From the NCBI GenBank assembly GCA_003116875.1, contig BCKT01000008.1:828322-892321 (forward strand): a DNA stretch of 64,000 nt. The letters run 5' to 3'. Positions 44,702 to 55,042 of this stretch are shown in pieces. Position 1 is the first letter of the stretch. Every line of letters starts with the position of its first letter. The notes under the pieces are model-generated. The model saw only the letters and a list, made by a program, of their open reading frames with translations. It had not been told where the DNA came from and searched no databases. Origin of the DNA: Takashimella koratensis. Its lineage: Eukaryota; Basidiomycota; Tremellomycetes; Trichosporonales; Tetragoniomycetaceae. A program made the position numbers and the translations under genes.

Positions 44702-45313
44702 CTCATCCAAGCGCTCCGAGGCGTCCTCATATCATTTTAGGTGCACGTCCCGTGTGCGCCTTTCAATGCAGCTCCTCGGCGCGGCCTTAGCTATCCTCAC
44801 ATGCATTGGTGTAAACCGACGTTTTTTGACTGCCCTCAAGGGAGCTTGATTCAATCTAATTCAGAGTGTCCCAGATCGTCCCACTCCGGTGTCTTACAGC
44901 TCAAGGGAGCTGGCTACTGGATAGCCGGAGATAGAACAAAGGCAGGTGGACAAGCTCACCCGCGCATGCTCAGTGGTCCACATATAGCTTGGGCATCCTT
45001 TGAATACCGTGAGAAATTACGCTTTCTGCAATCAAGCTGGCTCTCCTGTTTTACTTGAAGTTCCGACATTGTGAATCTCTCGAGGGGACGCCCGGCTCTC
45101 CTTTTTCATCAGTGAAAAGCATGAGATCATCATCGGCCCTTAGTTAGTAAACTCTACATGGAAAGCCAGCAGGTGGTGTTTGCCACCCCTGTTCCCCACC
45201 CCGTATAAAGGCCAAAAGGACTTCTCACAAGCACCCCATCTCCCTTATTGGACGTTTTTTTTCCACCTAGGCCACTAAAGAGACATTTATACCAACACGA
45301 CACACTCACAGAC
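44702..45313. other. Array spacer
   Basis: No gene is seen. The right end holds the promoter of the first long member. Confidence 0.4.
45204..45210 (+). promoter_or_regulatory. TATA box of array member 9
   Basis: TATAAAG, 104 bp before the ATG at 45314. Confidence 0.55.
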
Positions 45314-45941
45314 ATGTCTGAACACCAACGCGAGACATCCAATGGCATCGGCCCTTGGACTAACATCATCGAGGCATTCTACAGAATGACCGGGTTTACT
45401 CTTAAGACTATTTCAGAGGACACGGCTACCTCCCACCCTGCCCCGTCTTGGTGGCCGGAAGACCTGCAACTACGCTCCAACGCCGCAAGTAAGCTCCTGT
45501 CTATCTCATTCCAGATCGCCAGCGAGATCAACCCCTCGTTCACCGAACGCGCCAGGACTTGGGCAGCCCAGGCTCATATTGACGGCAAGCTACCTTGCCA
45601 TCCACGTGAGTTGTTCCCCACAGTCGATGAGACAAGGTATCGAGACGATTCAGAGTACAAGAAGGATTACAAGCAGATGGTCGGTTCGTATGAGCTCAGT
45701 GATCATATCGCTATCAAGAATTTTGCCGGACTGGAGGAGTTCTCTCACAAGCAGTAAGTGTTCAGCCGTGCAGTCTCCTCGCTCCCCCTCACTCCCTTCC
45801 TCTATGTGTCCTGAGAAAATGGTTAACATGCCTTATCATGTTTACTCCAGCGGCGACCCCCGAACGTGGCTTGAATGGTGCTGGAATGTTGACGGCTGGC
45901 TCCCTGGAGGACCCGAGAACATGAGTATCACTGCGGATTGA
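45314..45941 (+). CDS. Array gene 9, long W-W-P-x-D subfamily
   Basis: About 177 residues, longer at the N-terminus than genes 1-8. Core PAPSWWPEDLQLRSNAASKL, then ISFQIASEINPSFTERA, a variable part, and a well-defined block YKQMVGSYELSDHIAIKNFA. A phase-2 intron starts at about 45756, and exon 2 gives GDPRTWLEWCWNVDGWLPGG ending MSITAD. The same core, intron phase and gene size place it with the others. It forms a close pair with the next gene. No signal peptide or known domain. Confidence 0.65.
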
Positions 45942-46457
45942 ACGATTACGGAGTTTAGCCCTAGTGATCTTTGTGCTTTGCCTTTTGAATCGTAGTCGAC
46001 GATGTCATGAATGGTGTGACTGCTTTTCGCTACCGGTACAGCCCGAGAGTGCTTTTAAGGAAAGAGGTCTTCGAAGCCCACGTGTGCCCGGACGAGGAGA
46101 TCTCACGGCCGGAGCTTGACATGTGCCCGACTTCCTCCTCGACTACTGTCAATACCTTCAAAGCTGGCCCTCCGTTGTCTTTAACCTGAGGGTACTCAGT
46201 TTGTACACACCGAGGGGAAAGAGAAACATTTAAGGTATTATCTCCGCCCAGTGCTTGGTACGCTTATCGGGCAAGTGGTATCGCTCCTTTCGGTCCGGTA
46301 GGTGATGTTGAACGACCGACAACCAGCCCGAGTTCACTCTGCATTTTGAAACGTGAGCGGTCGCGCCTTTGTCTTCGGTTAAAATATTGAAGCGCCGACG
46401 ACTTTGGCTCAGTCAGCACTGGGAGACACCATGTTAGGAGAGTATCTCGTGTCGGCA

Positions 46458-46491
<34 letters not shown>

Positions 46492-46590
46492 TTGCGGAGA
46501 GGTCAGACTGTCTCTCTCCAAGCGACAACATCTCCTTCCATCCATTTGCCCGCCCGTCATCCCGTCAGCATCAGACGATCAAACGTAAAC
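45942..46590. other. Array spacer with (TA)14
   Basis: No gene is seen. The TA repeat lies where other members have their TATA box. Confidence 0.45.
46461..46488. repeat. (TA)14 microsatellite in promoter
   Basis: 28 bases of alternating T and A, ending 103 bp before the ATG at 46591, in place of a normal TATA box. Confidence 0.9.
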
Positions 46591-47257
46591 ATGACCAACT
46601 ATGCGCTCAACCCCTCCATGACTGACGGCAGCTGGAGCGTTGACATCCTCGCTACACTCCTTGGCTGGCAGGGGAACAGATCCACTCTGGGGTCTATTCC
46701 AGAGGGAGCTTCAATCGACTCCGCTGACGAGGGTCCCCCTGACGGCCACCCAGCATGGTCTTGGTGGCCTGACGACAGGGATGAACGCAGCAAAATCGCA
46801 AGCTGATGTCCGTCGCCTTTCAAATCGCCAGTGAAATCGACACCGGTTTCGAAAACCGCGCCAAGTCCTGGTGGGCAGAGTCCGACCAGCAGGGGAAACT
46901 ATACGGTCCTCTTCTCGATCTGTTTCCGCAGGTCGATCCCACGAGGGGGGAGAGCGACCCAGAGTACAGGAAGGATTTCTCGGCCATGGCGGGTTCTTAC
47001 GAACTCAGCGATTACATAGCTACCAAGAACTTTGAAGGTCTGGAAGAATTCTCGGAACGCCAGTGAGTGATCGTGCGAAGAGCCTTTTTCTGGGTTTTCT
47101 TCTGTCCTGGATTGAGAGGGAACTGACGAGCCTCTTTCGCCTCTCACATTCAGCGGCAATCAGCAATCCGGAGAAGTGGATCGAGTGGATCAAGCTTCCG
47201 GAAGTCAAGGGATGGATGCCAGGTGGACCGGAGGGAACAAGTATCCTAGCAGACTGA
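46591..47257 (+). pseudogene. Array gene 10, long subfamily, frameshifted
   Basis: A close sister of gene 9. It starts in one frame with PAWSWWPDDRDERSKIAS and stops at 46804, then continues in another frame with MSVAFQIASEIDTGFENRAK and YELSDYIATKNFEGLEEF. At the break gene 9 codes for ASKLL, and here the DNA looks like a GCAAGCAAG sequence that lost one GCAA, a 4-bp slippage deletion. The intron (donor near 47065, acceptor AATCAG near 47171) and exon 2 (NPEKWIEWIKLPEVKGWMPG, ending SILAD) are intact. The damage seems recent. Confidence 0.6.
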
Positions 47258-47445
47258 ACCGTTATGTACCGCCCCTCAGCACCGAGCATGAATCTCATAC
47301 TTACCAATCGCAAAAGATTTGCGCATAACATCTGATAGATCAAGTATGAGTGGTTCCACGCCATTAGTAACAGTACAACTTGAGATTGAAATGACCCAAA
47401 TCCAAATCACTACCCCGTGCTACGATTGAAGCTGCAGCGAGCCGC
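47258..47445. other. Convergent end of array and USP gene
   Basis: Short space between the last array gene and the USP stop. This marks the right edge of the island. Confidence 0.5.
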
Positions 47446-48714
47446 CTAGTCGTCGCGGGAGTAATCACCCGAGAGACGCTCTCGACTACGCTCTCTGCTC
47501 CGGCTCCTGACCAAGGTTATATCACCCGGTGCAACGAGGGCCGCGTATTGTCCGCGTTTGGGGTCGGCTTGGCGCTTCTCGAGTGTTTTCTTGACTTTGC
47601 GTTCGGGGCGGACGACGATGACGGGGACGGGGGAGTGAGAGACGGCGTAACGCGAGACAGAGCCCATGCCAGGTGCTAAGGTATGTCAGCAGTGGCCGAA
47701 GGGCGCAGAGAGAGGGAGAAGGTTGGACGGAGACGTACCACCGAATGCCTTGGACCAGGATTGAAGACGAGATCGCTGGCCTTTGGTTCCGACGACCAGA
47801 GCTAGAGAAGGTCAGCAAAGTTCATGCCAAGCAGATATTGACAAGATCCTTCTATCATAGTACTTACAGTCTGGGCGGTAGAGCGCGATCATCTTGAGGA
47901 TCATATCGGTGATCCGGCCAACAACAAACTCGACAATGACGGAGATCTTAGTTGGTTGGTCAGCATGGGCATGAAAACGGAGCCGGCAGTGATGGACATG
48001 CCTTTCGGTTATCCTCCTCGTTGTTCTTGTTGAGGATGGTAGTGAGCAGTTCTTGTGCATCTTCCTTGAGCTCATCCTGAGCCTTCATCGATGATTTCTC
48101 TGCTCAGTGTCAGCTTAGGTTCGCTATAGAACGGGGAGCTAAGATCTCACCATCATCGGCGAGCTCGATCACCCGTAGAGCAACGACTTCGTCCCCATCC
48201 TCGACGAGCTCGGACATGAGCCAGTCGAGGGCGTCTTCACCCGATTCGTCAGGCGAGACGGCGACGAGGAAGACACGTGTGTTTCTGGACCGCTTGTACC
48301 CTTCACTCTTGGCCTAGCAGTGTGTCCTTGGTCAGCGCTCACACTCATATTCCATCCCAGTCACGCGACCCGACTTACCTGGCAAGTGAACGCAAACAAC
48401 GTCGCGGGTCCAGCTTCAAACGCCTCGAATCCTACTTTTCGGCGATACTTTCCATCCACGCTCGAGTTTGTCAATGTCCTTGGCATGTGGCCCGATCCGG
48501 ACGAGTTGGGTGTCATTGCGCCCGACGAGGGGTCCGAGTGGAGCATGACGCGTGATGAGGACATGGCGGAGAGTAAGAGAGGTGCGGTGGGCGGGGAGAG
48601 GCTGTCTGGAGCCGCGGTGCCGGTGCCGCTGGAGGTGGCGGTGTGGTGTAGAGATGGAGTGGAAGAGCCGGGAGAGGAGACGGATTTCTTGAGTGCTGGG
48701 CGGATGGAAGTCAT
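47446..48714 (-). CDS. Universal stress protein (UspA) domain protein
   Basis: The start at 48714 opens a Ser/Thr/Pro-rich N-terminal region of about 90 residues, followed by a UspA fold: NTRVFLVAVSPDESGEDALD as first strand, ELVEDGDEVVALRVIEL, VEFVVGRITDMILKMIALY, and the nucleotide-loop region LVVGTKGQRSRLQSWSK with GSVSRYAVSHSPVPVIVVRP. The C-terminus is basic and Arg/Ser-rich (RSRSRERSRERLSGD). Such fungal USP proteins have a variable N-terminus and unknown exact function; ATP binding is inferred from the loop, which here has G-T-K-G-x7-S in place of the usual G-x2-G-x9-G-S. Introns split it about five times. Confidence 0.88.
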
Positions 48715-49173
48715 GTTGGGCGAGAAGGGGGTGGGCAGGGAGAGGGAGGGGTGGGGAAGGGGACCAGGTGGTGATGGAAAAGGAGGCAACAGGCGCTAGG
48801 CGCACAGGATAGGAGAGAAGGGAGGGACGGGAGGAGAGAACCGGCAAAGGGAGAGGAGGTGTGATGAGGGAAAACGATAGAGGTAAACGGGTGGTCACGG
48901 GACTCGGCTGTGGGATCCCAAGGTGCTCGCGAGGGTGTCGATGCGACGGATGAGTGACAGGCGACGGCGATGGGGATGGCGATGGTGAGGATGTGAGATG
49001 GTGGATGGTAGATGGTGAATGGTGCGGTTGAGATATCGGGAGGATTAGGCATCGCCGTTGCCGTCTATTTGTGCGTCCAGGCACGGCCAGACACCGGACA
49101 ACCTAGCTTGGCACCGACTTCTGTCTTTCTCTCTCTCTTCATCCCATCTCATCACCTCTCATCCCCCCACCCC
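48715..49173. promoter_or_regulatory. Shared USP / ARV1 promoter
   Basis: 459 bp between divergent starts. The USP side is purine-rich on the plus strand; GATGG repeats occur near 48966-49020. No clear TATA box. Confidence 0.35.
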
Positions 49174-50316
49174 ATGCCGGTCTGCACAAACTGTGCTCAC
49201 CCAGCTGATCACGTCTACACCACCTACGCGACAAAGTCCAACGTCCGTCTCGGCGTCTGCGTGAGTCGTCGTACCTGCTGTACTCCCTTCCATCCAGTCA
49301 TGATCACCTTTTCCACCTTTCCTGTCTTGGAGTCGTTTTGGGTAGATTCTAGCGCTGACTTGCCCAGCCTCGATGCGACGCCTTTCTCGATCCGCTCATT
49401 GAGCACCCACCGCTCCTTATCCTCCTCGACCTCGTGTTGCTCAAGCCCCGCGTTTACCTACACCTCTTGTTCAACCGGGGCGCACCTCCTCTTGACGCAG
49501 AGGCGATCTCCGGCTCCAGGAGCACCACCCCCACCCCCTCATCTACCGACACAAATGAACATGCCTCGTCCAGGGCTCGGGCCATCTACACCGACCTCGC
49601 CAAACTCGGTACAGCCACCATCGCCGCAGAGTCTATCGTTCGCCTTCTCCCGCTCCTCACTGCTGGAGATGCGACATGGACCATAGCAATGAACACATTG
49701 CTTGTCGTGTTGGTCGAGTACGTGTCACAGCACATGACAACGACGGTCCTTGCGATGGCGGCCCTGTGGGCGAGAGGATGGTATCCGTGTCGCGAAAACT
49801 CTGTGCTCCGAGATGGCAGACAGGAGAACTTTCTGTAAGCACTTCTTCATCGAAAACAGCTCCGGGTATCCTCGCTGTCTGGAGCTCACTCTCATCTTTG
49901 CTCTCAGACCTGCGCTTATCCCGCTCACACTGCTCTACGCGACTCTCCTCCCTCTTCTCCTCCAGCTCTTCCTTTCGATCTGGTACACTCCCCCACCCTC
50001 AATCCACGAACCTCTTCCATCCAACGTTCTCTTCTCCCCCCTCTCTACCCTTCCTTCTCCTCTTCTCTCCCTCCTCCCTCCTTCCTTCCTCTCTTCTCTC
50101 CGCGACTTGGAGGCCTCTTTGGTGCATGCGTGGGCGGGCGCAGATCGGGTCTGGGCGGGGACCCGATTGCTGAGCGGGATGAGCAGCGGGTTCGGACTCC
50201 GCGTACTACTCCCTACTAAACCGGCAGAGACCACTCTCATCGTTCTAGCTGGCTGGATGGCAGCAGCTGTCAGTGGGAGAGCAACAGAGACGGTGTTGAT
50301 ACAGTTGTATTCCTAG
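49174..50316 (+). CDS. ARV1: Arv1 lipid homeostasis protein
   Basis: Arv1 is an ER membrane protein needed for sterol distribution and early GPI-anchor synthesis. The N-terminal Arv1 homology domain is clear: zinc pairs CTNC and CPRC (the latter across an intron), the YATKSNVRLGVC stretch, then FLDPLIEHPPLLILLDLVLL and KPRVYLHLLFN. A polar linker is followed by several membrane segments, including ATLLPLLLQLFLSIWY and ETTLIVLAGWMAAAVS near the C-terminus. Introns lie near 49261-49369 and 49838-49896; a third, at the GTACGT near 49711, is possible. The ATG at 49174 gives MPVCTNCAHPADHVY. Confidence 0.88.
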
Positions 50317-50354
50317 TAACAAACATGCATGGCAGGGTACTGTGATGAATCATG

Positions 50355-53254
50355 CTATGAAGACATTTCAACATCTCCCTCAGTCTGGGCGGCATCGGCG
50401 GCGTCTACGACTGGCGCCTCAGCGATCTCAGCTGTGGGCTCTGCGACGTCGACAGACTCTTTCGCCTCGCTTTCCTCCGTCTCAATCGGCGCTGGCTTTG
50501 CAGCCTCGACCGACTCCTCTGCCTTCACTTCAGTAGCCTCCTCTCCAACAGCAGGCGCCTCGTCCTCTCCCTCTGCTGCATTCTCCTCAACCTGATCCTG
50601 CTCACCCTGTCCCTCCAGCTGCTCCTCTGCCTGCGCCCCTTCCTCAACTTTGACGTCTGCCTTCCCCTCACCACCCTCTGCCTCATCGCCTGCCCCTTCT
50701 ACCTCAACTCCCTCGCCGTCCACCTTCTTCAACCCCGCCACATCCGCCTCTTCCTCCTCAATCTTCTCGGCGTCCTCCTCCGGCTGTCCCGCTGCCGCCG
50801 CGGCCGCACGGGCTTCGTTGGCCTCGCGCGCGTTCTTAACGAGTAGATGGAGGTCGCGCTTCCCTGTGAGGGCGACGAAGTGACGCAGCTCGGTATGTGA
50901 TGCCAGACGAAGTGCACGCCAAGTCAGGTTAATCTTGCGCTGAATTTGGGTGAGCAAATGCTGTCGAGAGGGAGTGGGAGATAGATGAAACTTTGGGAAT
51001 GATTTATCACTTACCTCGGTGTTCTCAGCCGGTGGCTCGTTGCCCATCGCCTTGTCGTCTTCCTCGTCGACCTCGATTCGAGTGATCTCTTCATCAAGAG
51101 ATTGCATCGTAGCAGATCTGGTAAAACCATCAGCTAATCAACCCAAATTATGTAGTTTTAACTGATCGCTTACCTCTTCCAACCCTTGAGCTGGTCAATG
51201 CTGTGAAATCCCCTGTTCCACAGGCGCGAGAGCGACCTGGACCCGAGTTTGAATGGGTACTGCGCAGGTGGTGCTAGTCGCCTCTTCCATAGTTCTGCCG
51301 ATTCGATCGCTGATCCCTTGTCCAGTTGCGGGATCTCCCACGCGCCCTCAGGACATTGCTCGTTCTTCCATTGCGCCTTGGAATCAAAAACAAATCGGTC
51401 AGCGAGAAACTCATCTCAACACCTCCATGGTCGATTGAAACAACCCCAGATCACTCACATATCTCCGCTCGCGATCCATAAGCGCGACGACCGTCTCTTC
51501 AAACTTCTGACCATCGGGAGCCATCTTGCGTAACTCGTCCCGAATTGAGGAAACAGTGTTCTTCACCCAGAGCTGGTTATCGCCATCGATCACAAACGTC
51601 TTGGGCATACCGCCTGTGTAGAGCTGTTTGGTCGCGCTGGCGGGTGTGAGGTTTAAGAGAAATTGGAAGAGGATAAAGTACTGGACGAGGATTTGGCGAC
51701 GGAACGATGGGTCGGCGATCTGAGGCAAGTCAGCTTCAGTCTGGCACTACTCAAAGGATAGCTAACCTCATGTTGGAGTAATCGCCTGCCAGTGAGGTAA
51801 CGTGGATAGAAGAAACTCTCTTCGTTATCCCCCGTTTCATCACGCTTGCGTTTCTTCCCCACCTCCCCTGCTGAATCCGTCTCTTTCCCTCGTAACTCGC
51901 GCTCCCGCTTCGTCTGTTCGTACAGCTTTGGCAAGAGAAAATCCGTCTTAGCTCGGAACTGGTCAAATGGAGTACGCGCTTCTTCCCCTTCTTTCCCAGC
52001 CGAAACGGCCGGTCCGTCAAGGCTTGGTGGGTTGGAAAAGTATTGTTGTAATGACCAGAGTGTGGAGTAGAACTCGGATTCGGCTTTGGCCTTTGATTCG
52101 CCTTCAACGACTATTAATGCAATCACACATGGTCAACTAAGTTTCTCTTCCAGAACGAGTCAGACTCACCTGCCTCGTCAACCTTGGCTTCCTCCATATT
52201 CACGTCCCCATCCCCCTCTTCCTTTGCTTCACCCTCTCCGGTCTCTCCTTTGCTCTCCTCGACGCTCGGCTCTTCCTCCCAGGTCGTCTTGATATCGTTA
52301 TAGTCCCCACGCATATTGATTGCGCTCTTATCTGCGATCCCGATCACCGATGACGCAAACTGATGCACACGACCACGGAAGACGAGGCCCTCTGGCGTGC
52401 GCGGGAGGGTACGGAGGAAAGCGTTGATCGTGCGGAGTAAAGGGAGAGCCTTGCCCTTGGACGCAGGCATATCCTAAGCAAGAGACGTTAGAACGAGAGC
52501 GTTGAGTACGCAGAAAAAATAAAGAGAGGGAAAGGCTTGACATACCTTGGTGAATCGCTTCGATCGGGTCTCGACGTACGTCCAGAGCTCGTACCAACTC
52601 GACTGCGAGATGAGCTCGACCAGGTCTTCCAACAACGGGATGAAAATCGCTCCTGGTTCCAACAGTAGAACATCTGTCCATCCGTCAGCTTCACTCGCCT
52701 CCTCAGTGAGCCCTCAACTCACCGGAGAAGGCGTCGTAGACGACCTCGTAGAGAGTCAAAGCGATATCCAGTCTATCTTGCAAGGCCGTTTGGAACCGAG
52801 TTGCCGTTTCCGCATCGGTAGCGTCTTCCGGCTCGACGACCTATCACATTTGATCAACATTGTCCTATAGCCTCCAACGCCCATCCGAATCTGAAGCTAA
52901 ACGTACCTGTTTATCTATGATCGGGGTAACAACGAGGTCCCTCCCGACGAGCTCCAGAACACTTCGTACAATCTCCGCTTTCCGACTCTTCGCGCTAACT
53001 CCTGAACTCGAGCCCTCGCTGTTCTCCTTCCCCTCTCCCTCAGTATCCTCGGAAGCAGTTGAGGCAACGTATCCAGCTGCCGCGCTTGAACTATCCCATA
53101 TCGCCTGAACCTGAGACCGGAGCGAGTCTGACGCCAAGGGAGCAAGGGAAGGAGGGAGTGGGCGGTGAGCGAACTCGGGCTCGCGAAGCGTCGAAACGCT
53201 CTGAGCGAGGGAAAAGAGAGCGTCCCGGATAAGAGGGTAGAGAGTCGTCGCCAT
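50355..53254 (-). CDS. HPR1: THO complex subunit 1 (Hpr1/THOC1)
   Basis: THO couples transcription to mRNP packaging and export. The joined minus-strand exons give the elongator/Hpr1 fold: KAEIVRSVLELVGRDLVV, DRLDIALTLYEVVYDAFSG, AIFIPLLEDLVELISQSSWY, KALPLLRTINAFLRTLPRTP, VFRGRVHQFASSVIGIADKS, then IADPSFRRQILVQYFILFQF and QWKNEQCPEGAWEIP with LWNRGFHSIDQLKGWKR. The C-terminus is a long acidic Glu/Ala-rich tail ending EGDVEMSS. The start at 53254 gives MATTLYPLIRDALFSL. About eight introns. Divergent from SNRNP27 with 221 bp between starts. The stop is 39 bp from the ARV1 stop. Confidence 0.9.
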
Positions 53255-53475
53255 GATACAAAACGATGGGCAGTCTACTCCCTGGCGCTCTGGGTTCAAT
53301 GTTAAACGGGGGTGGTTGATGAGGACGAGGTCAAAAGTAGAGGGTTGTCGATTCCCGAGTTCAAAATCCGCTCATGGATTAACGGAAGCAAATTCGGGAT
53401 CACAAAATGCATTCAAAGGACGGTCACTCGAGTTGCAACTTTCAACTTCACCCATCTACCCTCAACAACACCACC
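53255..53475. promoter_or_regulatory. Shared THO1 / SNRNP27 promoter
   Basis: 221 bp between divergent starts. No TATA box is seen. Sequence before the SNRNP27 ATG reads CACCACC, a good start context. Confidence 0.4.
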
Positions 53476-54735
53476 ATGTCTAGCCGTGGCCCACCTCAGG
53501 AGGACAGGTACGCTCGCCCGTCGAGGCCTCGAGACAGGAGTCGCAGTCCCCGGCGATACGATGACCGCGGTGAGTCCTCGCTTCGATTCTTTATCCCCGC
53601 TCTCGTCTTTCTTCCATCTATAAACCCTTTTGCCTATCCCTCGCCACCCAACTGACTTGCTCTTGCGCCTGATGTCAGACCGCACGGAGCGTAGCGATCG
53701 TGGAGATCGGGGCTACGAAAGGCGTGATGATCGGCTCCCGTATGGCCGTGAGAATCCGAACAATGAACCAGACTACCGACGGTCGGACCGGGACGGTGAT
53801 AGACCCGAGAGAGGGGAGAGGGGGGAAGTGAGGGAGAGGGAGAGTCAGCGAGGGGGCTACGATAGGGGAAGGGGAGGGTACTCTGGTCGAGGTGGGGACC
53901 GTGATGGGGACAGGGACGGTCGGGACCGTGGTTACGGGAGGGACAGAGACGATGGGCGGGATCGGTACGGCGGCGGCGGACGAGGAGGTGGTGGTGGAGG
54001 TGGAGGGTACGGTGGCGGGGCATACGGGGGACGAAGGTACGATGATGATCGGGACAGGGATAGGGATAGACCTCTGGATAGAAGAGCGATTGAGGAAGGT
54101 CGAAGACGTCGTGAAGAGGAACGCGCAAAGGGGATCAAATACGACGCGGACGGGAAACCGATCCTTCCTGATAATGGTGAGTCAGATCTTGGGGTTTATG
54201 GGGTTGCGTTCCTTGTTGGAAAAGTTGGAAACCGGTGGTGGATTGGATGGGGAGAGCGGGGTGGACCGTGTAGTGTGATGGGTCTGGTATGGTGCCGGAT
54301 GGGATGGCTTAGAGGGCATGTTGGAAGGGGAAAGTACCCCCGTTGAAACTATTACTGACACACATCGCAGAGGAGGAAGAGGCGTCACCCGCTCCTGCTG
54401 CCGAGGACGAAGAGGAAATGGACGAAGAGACGGCAGCGATGAACGCCATGCTTGGCTTTGGCGGATTCGGGACTACCAAGGTGAGTTTATACTACCTTTC
54501 TCCTCTCAATCCTCAATCCCCTCTCTCTTTTCTTTTCTTTTCCTTCTTCCCCTCTTTCTCGTCCTAGATGTCATCCACGACACGCCAAGGAAAGCTAACA
54601 CTGACGACCCATCCGCAGAAAAAGGGAGTCGAAGATAATATCGACGGAGCGGCCAAAGTTCACAAAGAGAGGACTTGGAGACAGTACATGAACCGACGAG
54701 GCGGTTTCAACCGACCTCTCGAGAAGATGAAGTAA
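53476..54735 (+). CDS. SNRNP27: U4/U6.U5 tri-snRNP 27 kDa protein
   Basis: A spliceosomal tri-snRNP protein. The N-terminus is Arg/Ser-like (PRDRSRSPRRYDDR), followed by long Arg/Asp/Gly repeats and an RGG/poly-Gly run (about residues 130-155), then RRRREEERAKGIKYDADGKP. The diagnostic C-terminal block is complete: MNAMLGFGGFGTTK, then after an intron KKGVEDNIDGAA and TWRQYMNRRGGFNRPLEKMK. Introns are at about 53570-53678, 54178-54370 and 54481-54618. The RD-rich middle is longer than in the human protein and probably disordered. Confidence 0.92.
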
Positions 54736-55042
54736 AGGCGGTCGCAGATCGGGTTTTTTCCCTTCCCCTGCCCGATGGTACAATCGTATCTCGAGTCAAA
54801 GCCCATGGTCTGACAGCGGTAACAATCATGACCGATGAGACTATTATATGCATGTGACTATCATTGAATAAGATCATGTCGTGCTAGCTGACGCCCGACC
54901 CAATGCTAGAATCATACTGCACAAGTTGACTACTTCTCAGATCATTCGTCTTCTCCGATATAAACATTCCGTCTTCATCTCATACAACCATCCTTCCCTC
55001 CCTCCATCGCGACTTCTCGTATATGCTCATGCCTCCCAGTCG
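54736..55042. other. Convergent 3' region
   Basis: The 307 bp between the stops of SNRNP27 and the transcription factor gene. No gene is seen. Confidence 0.5.

Noticed and set aside
34067..47257. Array genes as secreted effectors or transposon proteins
   Set aside because: No member has a signal peptide, and no gag, polymerase, integrase or transposase motif is visible.
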